From the NCBI GenBank assembly GCA_937982565.1, contig CALJLN010000010.1, positions 124,001 to 188,000 on the forward strand: a DNA stretch of 64,000 nt, given 5' to 3'. The translations under genes and the position numbers were made by a program. Each line of letters starts with the position of its first letter. The first letter of the stretch is position 1. A model generated the notes under the pieces. That model had not been told where the DNA came from, made no database searches, and saw only the letters and a program-made list of their open reading frames with translations. The DNA is from UBA2421 sp002343075 (GTDB lineage Bacteria > Planctomycetota > Phycisphaerae > Tepidisphaerales > Tepidisphaeraceae). This document shows, one piece after another, positions 26,361 through 35,738 of this stretch.

Positions 26361-28604
26361 ATGAAGCGGAGATGGATCAGCTTGGCGTGTAGCGCGGTTG
26401 CCCTGGCGGCAATCAGCCCTGCAGCCCACGCGCAGGCCTCCCCCGCCGACAGCGAAGCCGCTCAACAATCTGAGTTATTGCTCGACCGAGGGAACAGCGT
26501 CACGCGATTGCAGCGGCTGGAGGCGGCGCGTCGCCTGACGCGGATGGACAACCCCGCTTCACGCGCCGCGCTCGCTGCGGCCCTGCAGCAACGAGCCGAC
26601 TCCGCGATCCAAGGTGCCGCGGCGGTGGCGCTGGCGGAAGATGAGACGCCCGACCCGTCACACATTGACTCGCTCTTTACGCTCATTCAACCCGATGCCC
26701 CCGGCGATCTCGCCCGCCCGGCGGCGCGGGCGCTGGCCAAGTTCAAGGACAACCCGATCGTGGTCCAGCGGCTGATCGAACGCGTCACGGGCGACAAGCG
26801 CGGCGAGTCCTCCCGCCGCGCCGCGATTGAGGCACTGGGCTATGTCTCGGAAAAGCGATCGGCGTCCACCCTCATCGAACTAATCTCCAGCGACGCAGAG
26901 AGCGTGGACATTCGCGAATCGGCGATGGCTGCGCTGCGCGACATGACCGGCGCGCAAAGCAACGGCAGCGACGTCAGCCGGTGGTTTGCCTGGTGGCGCG
27001 AAAACAGCAGCTTGTCCGACGCCCAGTTCAAAACCAATGTGCTCGCCGGCAGGGCGGCGCGGTTTGATGAACTCAAGCCCGGTTATGAATCGCTCGTGGC
27101 ATCGTTGATGGAAGTGCTCAGCAGGGCATATCGAAGCGCCTCCGACGAACGCCGCACCGAATTGCTGCTTTCCTGGATGTCGAGCGGGCAGCGCGAGATT
27201 CGGGCTATCTCTGCAATGATCGTTCGCGATGAAAAAGCGTCGGCGGCAGTCATTCCCGAACCGGTGCAGCAGCGTCTCCGCGAGATGGTGGGCGACTCCG
27301 ATTCCAACGTGCGCTTTGCCGTCGCCAAGGCGCTCGCGGCAATCAATTACCCGCCGGCGCTGGAATCGATGCTTTCGCAGCTCAGTATCGAGTCCAATCC
27401 GGACGTTCGTGCCGAGCTTGCCCGGGCCATCGCGCCGATCCAGGATCTACGTTCGGTCCCGCTGCTGCTCCGCATGGTCGGCGATGCCGACCAGTCGGTG
27501 GTTCGCTCGGCGGCGATCGCGCTGCGCGATCTCGGACCCAAGCTGGTCGCCGACGCCGACACAGCCATGATCGGACAGGTGACGGCGGCGCTGCGATCGG
27601 CATTGCGATCGACCGGCGGCGCGGGTTCGGAAATGGCCCGTGAAGCGGTGGTTGAGGCAATTGTCCCCCTTCAACGCGTCGAATTGTTCCCCGACCTGCA
27701 GCAGTTGCTTGTGCCCCGCGAAACCGCCCGCGTGCGCCAAACCGCGGTGCGTGCGCTGGCTGGGTTTGGGCCGAATGCCGTAGACGCTGTTGCGCCGATG
27801 CTCGCCGATTCAGAACCCACCGTGCGCCTCGAGGCTGCACGAGCCATGGGCACGATTGGCCGGGCGTCGGAGCTTTCCAGCCTCAAGCGCATGCTCAGCC
27901 CACCGGGCGAGGCCGATCCTTCCGTGCAAGGGCAGGCATGGCAGGCGATTCAGGCCATCGCGCAGAAGGAGGACACACCCTGGAAAACGCTTGCCGTGCT
28001 TGCCGGCGATTTCGCGGGCAACACCGAAGAAGATCTCACCCGTCGCCTTGCCATTCTCCGGTTGCAGCAGGCCAAACTGCTCGCTGCCAACAAACCCGAT
28101 GAACTGCTCGATGTTGCAGAGGTGTGCCACAACATCGGCGACGTTCACATGCAGTTCAAGCCCCCGCAGGCGGCGGAGGCGATCGAGTTTTACAAGCTGG
28201 CGATGGATAACTACGTCGCGGTCAACAACCCCATCGGCCCCGACACCATGATCGCCAAGCTCACTGACGCCATGCTGCGCGCCGAGCGCTACGGCGACGG
28301 CATGAACTTCGCGCAGGAAGTCATCGCCCAGAACCCGGGCAATCTGGACGTGGTTGGCCCAAAAGTGAAGGCGGAGGTCGAGCGGCTTGCCAACGCCGGC
28401 GAAGATGCCAAGGCGCTGCTGCTCATCCGCGAGAGCGAGCGACTCAACCCGCTTCTGCCAGACCGGCTTCGGCAGCAACTCGCCGAGATCGAAATCTCGA
28501 TTCAGCGTCGGCAGAACGACCAACTGCGCGACCGCGCCACCCCCCCGAGCGGCCCGCGCGGGGGCATCGCCCTGCCCGCGGTGGGACCGATTCGCATCGC
28601 CTGA
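26361..28604 (+). CDS. Secreted HEAT-repeat protein
   Basis: The ATG at 26361 starts a signal peptide (MKRRWISLACSAVALAA, cleavage after AHA); an upstream in-frame start at 26307 would mask it. The mature protein has HEAT/PBS-lyase-type repeats from about residue 40 to 560, with repeated A-x-x-AL-x-x-ig and V-R-x-x-A-a-r-A-L motifs. They are followed by a TPR-like helical part (about 600-690) and a disordered Pro-rich tail. It is probably an envelope scaffold. Its interaction partners are unknown. Confidence 0.85.
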   Translation: MKRRWISLACSAVALAAISPAAHAQASPADSEAAQQSELLLDRGNSVTRLQRLEAARRLTRMDNPASRAALAAALQQRADSAIQGAAAVALAEDETPDPSHIDSLFTLIQPDAPGDLARPAARALAKFKDNPIVVQRLIERVTGDKRGESSRRAAIEALGYVSEKRSASTLIELISSDAESVDIRESAMAALRDMTGAQSNGSDVSRWFAWWRENSSLSDAQFKTNVLAGRAARFDELKPGYESLVASLMEVLSRAYRSASDERRTELLLSWMSSGQREIRAISAMIVRDEKASAAVIPEPVQQRLREMVGDSDSNVRFAVAKALAAINYPPALESMLSQLSIESNPDVRAELARAIAPIQDLRSVPLLLRMVGDADQSVVRSAAIALRDLGPKLVADADTAMIGQVTAALRSALRSTGGAGSEMAREAVVEAIVPLQRVELFPDLQQLLVPRETARVRQTAVRALAGFGPNAVDAVAPMLADSEPTVRLEAARAMGTIGRASELSSLKRMLSPPGEADPSVQGQAWQAIQAIAQKEDTPWKTLAVLAGDFAGNTEEDLTRRLAILRLQQAKLLAANKPDELLDVAEVCHNIGDVHMQFKPPQAAEAIEFYKLAMDNYVAVNNPIGPDTMIAKLTDAMLRAERYGDGMNFAQEVIAQNPGNLDVVGPKVKAEVERLANAGEDAKALLLIRESERLNPLLPDRLRQQLAEIEISIQRRQNDQLRDRATPPSGPRGGIALPAVGPIRIA

Positions 28605-28619
28605 CTTCGCCCGGCCAGT

Positions 28620-29387
28620 CTAGGCCTGCGGCGGCGCCGACTGCGGCTTGATCCCCGAAAGCACCACCCGGTGCCCGAAATGAACCCGCGGCTTGAGATA
28701 GATCGCACCCGCTTCCGCGGCAGCGCTGCAGAGTTCGTCAACCGTGAACGCCTGTCGCACGCTCACGCGCGCGTCGTGTTTCACCATCGCGTTGGAAAAT
28801 AGTGTGAACAACGAGATCCACGCCAGCGCCCGCCGCCCGCGCAGCAGATCGGCAATGATGACCCCATGCCGCGCCAGCCGGTCCGCGGAGCGAATAACCT
28901 TCACAGCGTCGCTACCATCAAGGTGATGGAGAAACATAGAGCAAGTGACGATATCGAAGCTGTTGTCATTAAACGGCATCCGCAGCGCATCAGCCTGCAG
29001 AAGCCTGATACGAGGATCGCGGGTCTTCTGACGGGCAACGGCAAGGGTTTGCTCGTGTCGATCAATCGCGGTGATGGCAACGTCTAGTTTCTTGCGCGCC
29101 GCCCATGCGCCGATAGCCCGCGGCATGTCGGCGGTGCCGGTAGCGATGTCGAGCACCGCAAGGCGGCGGCCTGCAGGCCAGGGGTGCGTAAGCCGGTCGA
29201 GATGCCTGATCGTCGCCGCGGTGTAGCCAAGCCAGCGATTCACGCGCTCAATAAACTCCAGACTTTGCCGGAGCATCGCAGGATCGGCACCGTCGGCGTC
29301 CATCATCTCCACCACGCCGCGGCGGCGCGTAGACCAGCCTTCTGCCGGCCAGCTCCCGAAACTCACTTCCCCCACCGCTGCTTCCAC
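28620..29387 (-). CDS. SAM-dependent methyltransferase (class I, UbiE-like)
   Basis: The 255-residue product has the Rossmann motif VLDIATGTADMPRAIG (motif I), RLLQADALRMPFNDNSFDIVTCS (post-I to IV) and HHLDGSDA. The N-terminal segment RRRGVVEMMDADGADPAMLRQ and VNRWLGY is typical of methyltransferases that sit near polyketide or quinone genes. The start is GTG at 29387, overlapping mutS by 25 bp; a GTG at 29366 is also possible. The RRR region, conserved in relatives, argues against the ATGs near 29306. The substrate is unknown. The overlap implies cotranscription with mutS. Confidence 0.8.
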   Translation of the reverse strand: MEAAVGEVSFGSWPAEGWSTRRRGVVEMMDADGADPAMLRQSLEFIERVNRWLGYTAATIRHLDRLTHPWPAGRRLAVLDIATGTADMPRAIGAWAARKKLDVAITAIDRHEQTLAVARQKTRDPRIRLLQADALRMPFNDNSFDIVTCSMFLHHLDGSDAVKVIRSADRLARHGVIIADLLRGRRALAWISLFTLFSNAMVKHDARVSVRQAFTVDELCSAAAEAGAIYLKPRVHFGHRVVLSGIKPQSAPPQA

Positions 29388-32035
29388 TCGCGCAGCAGCT
29401 CAAACGCCTGCATCGGCGTCATCGACTCGACCTGTATCTCTCGCAGCGCTGCTTCCAGTTCCTTGCTCGGCTCGACAAAGAGCGGCATCTGGCTCTCGTC
29501 AAACGCCTTATTGCTCCGCCGCCCCCGGCTGACGCGCGGGCGGCCGACGTGCTGCACACTCAACTCGCCCAGCAATTCGCGCGACCGTTCCAGGACTTCC
29601 TTCGGAACCCCCGCCAGCCGGGCGACGTGGATGCCGTAGCTGCGGTCGGTTCCTCCTTCCACGATCCTGTGCAGGAAAATCACCTGGTCTTCCCACTCTC
29701 GCACCGCGACGTTCAGGTTTTTTACACCGGTGAATCGCTCGGCCAAATCCGTCAATTCATGATAGTGCGTGGCAAACAGCGTGCGGCAACGGAGCGCCCC
29801 GGCGATATGCTCGGCGATAGCCCACGCCAGGCTAAGCCCGTCGAGCGTGCTGGTGCCCCTTCCGATCTCGTCCAGAACCACAATGCTGCGATCCGACGCA
29901 TTGTTGAGAATGTTGGCCGTCTCTGTCATTTCCACCATAAATGTCGACTGGCCGGAGTGAATCTCATCGCTGGCGCCGATGCGGGCAAAGAGCCGGTCGG
30001 CCAGGCCGATCACCGCTTGCTTTGCGGGCACGAATGACCCGATCTGCGCGAGCAGCACCGTGAGCGCCACTTGTCGAATATAGGTGCTCTTGCCAGCCAT
30101 GTTCGGGCCGGTGATAAGCTGCAGCGTATCGGTCGAGTCGAACGACACATCATTGGCGACGAAGTCGGTGCCAAGCTGCTGATCGAGCACCGGATGGCGG
30201 CCGTCCGTGATCTTCAGCATGCGGTCACCGCTGATCGTCGGTCGGCAATAGCGGCGATCGGCTGCCAGCACCGCAAGACTCGACAGCACATCCAGCCGAG
30301 CCAACCCGGCGGCGAGTTCCTGCAGCGTGGCGACATGCGGCAAGAGCGCCTGACGCACTTTCTCAAACAACTGCTGCTCGAGGGCGATGGCCCGGTCGCG
30401 CGCGCTCAATGCGTCGCTCTCAAACGACTTCAGCTCGGCCGTGACATATCGTTCGGCATTCTTCATCGTCTGCCGGCGCGTCCACGCCGTCGGCACCTTA
30501 TCGCGATTGGCTTCGGTGACTTCGATGTAATAGCCAAAGACACGGTTGTAATTCACCTTCAGCGACGGAATCCCTGACTCGGCGGCGAGCCGGGCCTGAT
30601 AGTTGCTCAGCCACACCGCGCTGTTGGCAGCGATGTTGCGCAGGCGGTCGAGTTCGGCATCAAAACCGCTGGCGATCACGCTGCCCTCACGCAGATGCGC
30701 CGGCGGCTCGGTGGCGAGGGCGGACCCGATGAACGCAGCCTGCTCGGCACAAAACGGCGTTAGTGGAACCAGTTCACCAACGACCGTTCCGCCTTCCGGC
30801 AAGCGCGAGAGTTCCTGGAGGATTCCCGGAATGGCTTCAAGGCATTTCCCCAGCGCAAGTAGATCGCGCGGGCTGGCGCGGTTGACGGTGATGCGCGCCA
30901 CAATTCGCTCAATATCGCACACGTCGGCCAGCCGGCACGCTGCCGATTTGAGCAAGACCAAGTCCGCCTGCAGCGACTCGATTGCGTCGTGTCGGGCGGC
31001 AATGTGCTCCAGATCGTAGAGCGGAAAGCGCACCCACTGCCGCAGCATTCGTCCACCCATGGCGGTGCGGGTGCGATCAATCGCCGACAGCAGCGAGCCG
31101 TCGGTGCCGCCGGTGCGGACGGTGCGGTCAATTTCCAAGGCTCGGAAGGTGGCGGCATCGATCGCCAGAAACTGCTCGGGAACATGCCTCCGCGGGGGAC
31201 GCAGGTGCGGGAGCGCGTGCTTTTGCGTCTCTTCCAGATAGGTCAGCACTGCGGCGCACGCCAGAATGGCGGGATCGTCATTCTCAAAACCAAACCCCGC
31301 GACGGCTGCTGTCTCGTATTGCCTGCGGAATTGCTCGGTCGCATGGTGCGCGGTGAACTGCCAGCCAGGCCGCGGGGTGATGGTCTTCACCCCGACCGAC
31401 CGAATCTGCCCCGCGATGGGGTGCGTCTGCCCGCTGGCCAGTTCTGGCACGATGACTTCCGCCGGCGCGATGCGGGCGATCTGGTCGATCAGCTCGCCTT
31501 CGGTGCCGCTCATGGCATGAAATGCGCCTGTCGAAAGATCGACCCAGCACAGCCCAGCCTGATATCCGCCGGACTTGCTCACCGCCATCGCTACGGCGCA
31601 AAGGAAGTTGTCGCTTCGGCCATCAAGAAGCGGGTCGTCGGTGAGCGTGCCGGGCGTCATGAGCCGCGTGACTTCTCGTCGAATCACCCCTTTTGCCGCC
31701 TCCGGGCTTTCCATCTGCTCGCAAATCGCCACCCGATGCCCCGCGGCGATCATTCGGCGCAGATATCCTTCGACAGCATGAAACGGCACCCCCGCCATGG
31801 GAATCTCGTCCGCGGCACCCTTGTTACGGCTGGTAAGCGTCACACCCAGCACGCGGTGGGCCAGCTTGGCGTCTTCCCAGAACATCTCATAGAAGTCGCC
31901 CATGCGAAAAAATAAGACATAATCCGGATGCTGCTGCTTAAACTGCTGATACTGCCGCATCGCCGGCGACAGCGCAGCCATCACCGGCTTGCCCGGTGCG
32001 GCTGAATCTGTGGATATGGCCTGCGCGTCTGACAT
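29363..32035 (-). CDS. mutS: DNA mismatch repair protein MutS
   Basis: I choose the ATG at 32035 (MSDAQAIST); the frame is open 15 codons further. The 890-residue product has the mismatch-recognition motif GDFYEMF (F-x-E) in the N-terminal domain, connector, lever and clamp domains, and the ABC ATPase core with Walker A GPNMAGKSTYIRQVAL, then STFMVEMTETANIL and Walker B VVLDEIGRGTSTLDG. The C-terminal helix-turn-helix with P-x-x-AFELL is present. Length and order are normal for MutS1. No mutL is in the window. Confidence 0.96.
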   Translation of the reverse strand: MSDAQAISTDSAAPGKPVMAALSPAMRQYQQFKQQHPDYVLFFRMGDFYEMFWEDAKLAHRVLGVTLTSRNKGAADEIPMAGVPFHAVEGYLRRMIAAGHRVAICEQMESPEAAKGVIRREVTRLMTPGTLTDDPLLDGRSDNFLCAVAMAVSKSGGYQAGLCWVDLSTGAFHAMSGTEGELIDQIARIAPAEVIVPELASGQTHPIAGQIRSVGVKTITPRPGWQFTAHHATEQFRRQYETAAVAGFGFENDDPAILACAAVLTYLEETQKHALPHLRPPRRHVPEQFLAIDAATFRALEIDRTVRTGGTDGSLLSAIDRTRTAMGGRMLRQWVRFPLYDLEHIAARHDAIESLQADLVLLKSAACRLADVCDIERIVARITVNRASPRDLLALGKCLEAIPGILQELSRLPEGGTVVGELVPLTPFCAEQAAFIGSALATEPPAHLREGSVIASGFDAELDRLRNIAANSAVWLSNYQARLAAESGIPSLKVNYNRVFGYYIEVTEANRDKVPTAWTRRQTMKNAERYVTAELKSFESDALSARDRAIALEQQLFEKVRQALLPHVATLQELAAGLARLDVLSSLAVLAADRRYCRPTISGDRMLKITDGRHPVLDQQLGTDFVANDVSFDSTDTLQLITGPNMAGKSTYIRQVALTVLLAQIGSFVPAKQAVIGLADRLFARIGASDEIHSGQSTFMVEMTETANILNNASDRSIVVLDEIGRGTSTLDGLSLAWAIAEHIAGALRCRTLFATHYHELTDLAERFTGVKNLNVAVREWEDQVIFLHRIVEGGTDRSYGIHVARLAGVPKEVLERSRELLGELSVQHVGRPRVSRGRRSNKAFDESQMPLFVEPSKELEAALREIQVESMTPMQAFELLREWKQRWGK

Positions 32036-32131
32036 AATCTGCAAGCCAGCGAGAGTAAGACAGCCGCCCCAGTGAAGCAAATTCTAGCCAAATTCGGTAT
32101 CATTGCCGGTGAACGAAAGGACCACTGCCCC

Positions 32132-33088
32132 ATGCGCTTGATATGCTCGATTTTGCTCGTCTGTTTTGTCCCGGCGATCGCCTCGGCCGAGGAGATTGTC
32201 GTCGGGAGCTACAACATCGAGAATTTTAGGGAGAATTTTCAGGCCAAAACACTGGCAGCCGCCAAGACAATCACGGATGAGGACGTGTTGCGCCGGCTAC
32301 AAAAGGAAGATGATGAGGATAACTGGGAAGTGGCCACGGTCATCCTCGATCCCAGCTTCAACCCCGATGTCCTGGTGATTCAGGAAGGGTGCAGCCAGCA
32401 GCAGTTGGAACTGTTCAATAAGCGCTGGCTGCAAGATGCGTACGAGACCGTCATCGTCTTCCCCGGCAACTCAGAACGTGGCCAGACGCTGGCGATGATG
32501 CTCAAGCCGGGCTTTAAGGTGATTGATCGAAAAGATCAGTACTTTCTCGAACCCGATCCGGTGCCCAACCCGCGCGGCGAAAAGCTGTTTGCCCGTGGTC
32601 CGGCATTTTTGCTGGTGGAATCACCATCGGGATACAAGTTCTGGGTGGGAACAAATCACCAGAAGAGCAAGTCGGGCAATAATGTCGATGTGACCAGATG
32701 GCGCAACCGCGAGGCGGCGCGCACCAACGAGATCATTAACGAGATCGCCAAGTCGGGCACGGATGATGTGATTTTTCTCGGCGATATCAACGATGAGCTG
32801 TATCACCAGGAGTTCGAGCAGGAGGCCGGCGGCGATACCGTCGCGGTCCTGGTGGGCGAAGGCGACAACAAGCTGTTCCTCGCTACCCAGCAGCTTGCCG
32901 ATTCGGGCGCGCTCTCATACGGGGGATATTGGAACGACAGGTTTCGCAGCTTTATCGATCATATTGTCACCACACCGAGCATGCAGGGGCAGCTTGGCGA
33001 ACCAAAAGTAGTTACCGGCGGGCTGGCGCGCGTGGCGAGCGATCATTATCCCGTGGTGGTGCGCGTCACGGCCGACCCGCCGAACTAA
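32132..33088 (+). CDS. Secreted endonuclease/exonuclease/phosphatase-fold protein
   Basis: The start at 32132 follows a GAAAGGA ribosome-binding site and opens a signal peptide cleaved after ASA near residue 19. The 318-residue product has the EEP-fold motifs VGSYNIENF, DVLVIQEG, GTNHQKSKSGN, FLGDINDELYH and a final SDHYPVVVRV with the catalytic Asp-His. These metal-dependent phosphodiesterases act on nucleic acids, inositol phosphates or lipids. Export suggests scavenging or an envelope role. It starts close to the divergent mutS. Confidence 0.83.
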   Translation: MRLICSILLVCFVPAIASAEEIVVGSYNIENFRENFQAKTLAAAKTITDEDVLRRLQKEDDEDNWEVATVILDPSFNPDVLVIQEGCSQQQLELFNKRWLQDAYETVIVFPGNSERGQTLAMMLKPGFKVIDRKDQYFLEPDPVPNPRGEKLFARGPAFLLVESPSGYKFWVGTNHQKSKSGNNVDVTRWRNREAARTNEIINEIAKSGTDDVIFLGDINDELYHQEFEQEAGGDTVAVLVGEGDNKLFLATQQLADSGALSYGGYWNDRFRSFIDHIVTTPSMQGQLGEPKVVTGGLARVASDHYPVVVRVTADPPN

Positions 33089-33134
33089 TCTCGCCCGCGG
33101 AGCCGAGTCGCGCCCCACCGACGAAAAATCAGCC

Positions 33135-33908
33135 ATGACCGCTGCACTCTCACTCTGCACCCGCGAACTCAAGCGTTTTATACGCCAGCCGAATCGCGTG
33201 ATTGGCGCGCTGGCCACGCCGGTCATATTCTGGCTGCTGATCGGTGCCGGCGTGGGCAAGAGCTTCTCCGGCCCCGAAGCTGCCGGGGGACATTATCTCG
33301 CCTACTTTTACCCGGGCGCGCTTCTGATGATCCTGCTGTTTACGTCGATCTTTTCCACGATATCCATTATTGAAGACCGCCGGGAGGGGTTCCTGCAATC
33401 GGTGCTGGTCGCGCCGGTTCACCGAAGGGCGATCGTCCTCGGCAAGGTGCTCGGCGGGACGCTGCTGGCCACCGGGCAGGGCATTCTCTTCCTGCTGCTG
33501 GCCCCGTTGGCCGGCGTGAAGCTGACAATCACATCGGCACTGGGGTGTGCTGCAATGATGCTGCTGGCGGGTTTTGCCCTCACGGCACTTGGTTTTTGCA
33601 TCGCCTGGCGCATGAACAGCACGCAGGGCTTCCATGCCATTATGAATCTGTTTCTGATGCCGATGTGGTTCTTGTCGGGCGCACTCTTCCCGCCGGAAGG
33701 GGCCTGGAAGCCGATTCAGCGTGTCATATATGCCAATCCGCTCTTCTACAGCCTGACGGGCTTGCGCACGCTGTTGTTCCCCCCAGAAGCCCCGTTCGTC
33801 GGCCCGCCGCTCTGGTTCTGCTTCGCCATCACGGCCTCGGCGGGGCTGGCCTTCTGGGGGCTGGGGTCTTTTGTCGCACGGTCGACGTCCCAAGGTGACC
33901 TGCACTAG
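33135..33908 (+). CDS. ABC-2 type transporter permease
   Basis: The 257-residue product has six membrane helices and the ABC-2 signature region (ISIIEDRREGFLQSVLVAPVHRRAIVLGKVLGG), followed by MWFLSGALFPPE and YANPLFYSLTGLR. Such permeases pair with an ATPase; none is adjacent in this window, so the partner is elsewhere or lost. Together with the next two genes (SCO and DUF420) it forms a group that in other bacteria accompanies cytochrome oxidase genes. A role in metal or haem handling for oxidase assembly is an inference. Confidence 0.83.
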   Translation: MTAALSLCTRELKRFIRQPNRVIGALATPVIFWLLIGAGVGKSFSGPEAAGGHYLAYFYPGALLMILLFTSIFSTISIIEDRREGFLQSVLVAPVHRRAIVLGKVLGGTLLATGQGILFLLLAPLAGVKLTITSALGCAAMMLLAGFALTALGFCIAWRMNSTQGFHAIMNLFLMPMWFLSGALFPPEGAWKPIQRVIYANPLFYSLTGLRTLLFPPEAPFVGPPLWFCFAITASAGLAFWGLGSFVARSTSQGDLH

Positions 33909-33917
33909 AATCTCGCC

Positions 33918-34559
33918 ATGACCACCGAACTGCCGGCCCGCCAGGATCAAATGAAGCAGCGTCACCTGCGTAAGCCGATGCCGTTCTGGCCCCTCATGCT
34001 GGTCGCAATCGTCGCGGCGACGTTGTTTACCGGATTGACCGTCTGGTGGCAGTCCAGGCCCCAGCCCCTGCCCGGCATGTTTCCCGCGCCCGCATTTGAG
34101 ATGACAACCCAGAACGGCACGACGATTTCAAACAAAGATCTGCAGGGCAAATTCTGGATTGCCAATTTCATCTTCACCAACTGCGCCGGCCCCTGCCCGC
34201 GGATGACCGAGGCGATGGCGTCGATCACCGAGGCCATCAACAGCCCACGGGTACGGTTCATTTCGTTCACGGTCGACCCAAAACGCGACCTTCCACCGGT
34301 GTTGAAGATGTACGGCAACAAGTTTGGTGCCGATCATGCGCGTTGGCTGTTCTTAACCGAGCCGGGAACAAGCTATCTCAGCATCGCGGCGGGTTTTAAG
34401 GTGGCCGCGATTCCGGCGGATGGGTCGACGCCCATTCTGCACAGCGAGTTCATGTTCCTCGTCGATGGCTCTGGAAACGTCCGCGGCATCTATTCTCATG
34501 CCGATGAAGTGTCGATGAAGCAACTCGTCGCCGACACCGGCCGACTGCTCAATGAGTGA
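33918..34559 (+). CDS. SCO1/SenC-family copper chaperone for cytochrome oxidase
   Basis: The 213-residue product has one N-terminal membrane anchor (about residues 23-42) and a thioredoxin-like domain outside. The copper-binding C-x3-C lies in FTNCAGPCPRMTEAM and the third ligand His in ILHSEFMFLVDG. FTVDPKRD is also typical of SCO. SCO proteins deliver copper to the CuA centre of cytochrome oxidase subunit II. It is 9 bp after the permease gene and 6 bp before the DUF420 gene, so it lies in an operon. Confidence 0.9.
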   Translation: MTTELPARQDQMKQRHLRKPMPFWPLMLVAIVAATLFTGLTVWWQSRPQPLPGMFPAPAFEMTTQNGTTISNKDLQGKFWIANFIFTNCAGPCPRMTEAMASITEAINSPRVRFISFTVDPKRDLPPVLKMYGNKFGADHARWLFLTEPGTSYLSIAAGFKVAAIPADGSTPILHSEFMFLVDGSGNVRGIYSHADEVSMKQLVADTGRLLNE

Positions 34560-34565
34560 ACCCCG

Positions 34566-35036
34566 ATGCCCGACAAAGAGACCTTTGCGCTCATAAACTG
34601 TGTTCTCAACGGCACTTGCACCGTGCTGCTGGTGCTGGCGCTTTTCTTCGTCAAACGAAAGAACTACGCCGCCCACGGCTGGACAATGTCCGCCGCCATT
34701 TTCATGGGTGTGCTGTTTCTGGGCACCTACCTGACAAGTAAATTCATCCATGGTGAGAAGAGCAGCGGCATCCCTGCCGGGTGGTATCGATTCGTCTATC
34801 TCTACATTGTGCTCTTGCCACATCTGGTGCTCGCGATCGCACTGGTGCCGATGGTCAGCCTCACCGTCCACCGGGCCTACCGCCGGAACTGGGCGGCCCA
34901 CCGCAAGATCGCGCCGTGGACGCTCGCGGTATGGCTATATGTTTCTATCACCGGCGTGCTGATTTACTTCATGCTCTATCAGTGGTACCCCAAGCTCTAC
35001 CCCGAAGCGTGGCAACAGGCGCGATCGCTCATCTGA
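34566..35036 (+). CDS. DUF420 (CtaM-like) membrane protein
   Basis: The 156-residue product has four membrane helices, with the family features HGWTMSAAIFMGVLFLGTYL, a central YIVLLPHLVLAIALVP and HRAYRRNWAAHRKIAPWTLAVWLYVSITG. The conserved His residues in the helices fit a metal- or haem-handling role. Relatives (CtaM/YozB) are needed for cytochrome aa3 oxidase assembly. It ends the oxidase-assembly group; the oxidase subunits themselves are not in the window. Confidence 0.88.
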   Translation: MPDKETFALINCVLNGTCTVLLVLALFFVKRKNYAAHGWTMSAAIFMGVLFLGTYLTSKFIHGEKSSGIPAGWYRFVYLYIVLLPHLVLAIALVPMVSLTVHRAYRRNWAAHRKIAPWTLAVWLYVSITGVLIYFMLYQWYPKLYPEAWQQARSLI

Positions 35037-35042
35037 CGCTGC

Positions 35043-35681
35043 CTAAAAGCGCGCGAAGTTGTCGAGCATTTTTAACCCGACCACCTGGCTCTTTTCCGGG
35101 TGAAACTGGGTTGCCATCACGTTATCTTTCCAGATGCTGCTGATGATCGACACGCCGTAATCTGTTGTCGTAGCTATGATTACGTCATCATCCGGCACGA
35201 CATGGTAGCCGTGGACGAAGTAGACATGACAGCCGTCATCGATGCCTCGCAACAAAGGCGATTCAGACTTGATTCTGAGCTGATTCCAGCCCATGTGCGG
35301 CACCTTGAGCGCGTGGGTGACATCCACCTCCAGCCGCACGCATTTGCCGCGGCAGATGCCCAGCCCAATGTGCTCGCCGTCTTCGTAGCCGACATCAAAA
35401 AGCATCTGCAAGCCGAGACAAATGCCCAGAAACGGCCTGCCAGAGGCGATGTGTTCGCAAATCGCGTCGTCCAGCCCCCGACCGCGGAGGGTCTTGAGGG
35501 CATCGCCAATCGCGCCGACTCCCGGCAGGACGATTCGATCCGCCCGCCGGACTTCCTCCGGGGTGGAGATGATGCACGCGCCTGCCCCGTTGTGCTCGAA
35601 TGCCTTCTGCACCGAGCGCAGGTTAGCCATGCTGTAATCGATGATGGATACCGTGCTGCCGATGCTTCGGTGATAGTGCAT
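35043..35681 (-). CDS. hisH: Imidazole glycerol phosphate synthase glutaminase subunit HisH
   Basis: The 212-residue class I glutamine amidotransferase has the nucleophile in FLGICLGLQMLF and the catalytic His-Glu in TQFHPEKSQ, plus the oxyanion segment VLPGVGAIG. HisH supplies ammonia to HisF in histidine biosynthesis. The start is the ATG at 35681; a GTG two codons earlier (35687) is possible. No hisF or other his genes are nearby, so the pathway genes are scattered or this copy serves another HisF-like partner. Confidence 0.9.
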   Translation of the reverse strand: MHYHRSIGSTVSIIDYSMANLRSVQKAFEHNGAGACIISTPEEVRRADRIVLPGVGAIGDALKTLRGRGLDDAICEHIASGRPFLGICLGLQMLFDVGYEDGEHIGLGICRGKCVRLEVDVTHALKVPHMGWNQLRIKSESPLLRGIDDGCHVYFVHGYHVVPDDDVIIATTTDYGVSIISSIWKDNVMATQFHPEKSQVVGLKMLDNFARF

Positions 35682-35738
35682 CGGCACGGCTCCGACAAGT
35701 CCGGCGAGCTAAATCAACCGCTGCCGCGGGACTACAAG

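Noticed and set aside
30989..31915. Plus-strand frame of 308 codons opposite mutS
   Set aside because: It is antisense to MutS motifs and has no recognisable domain.
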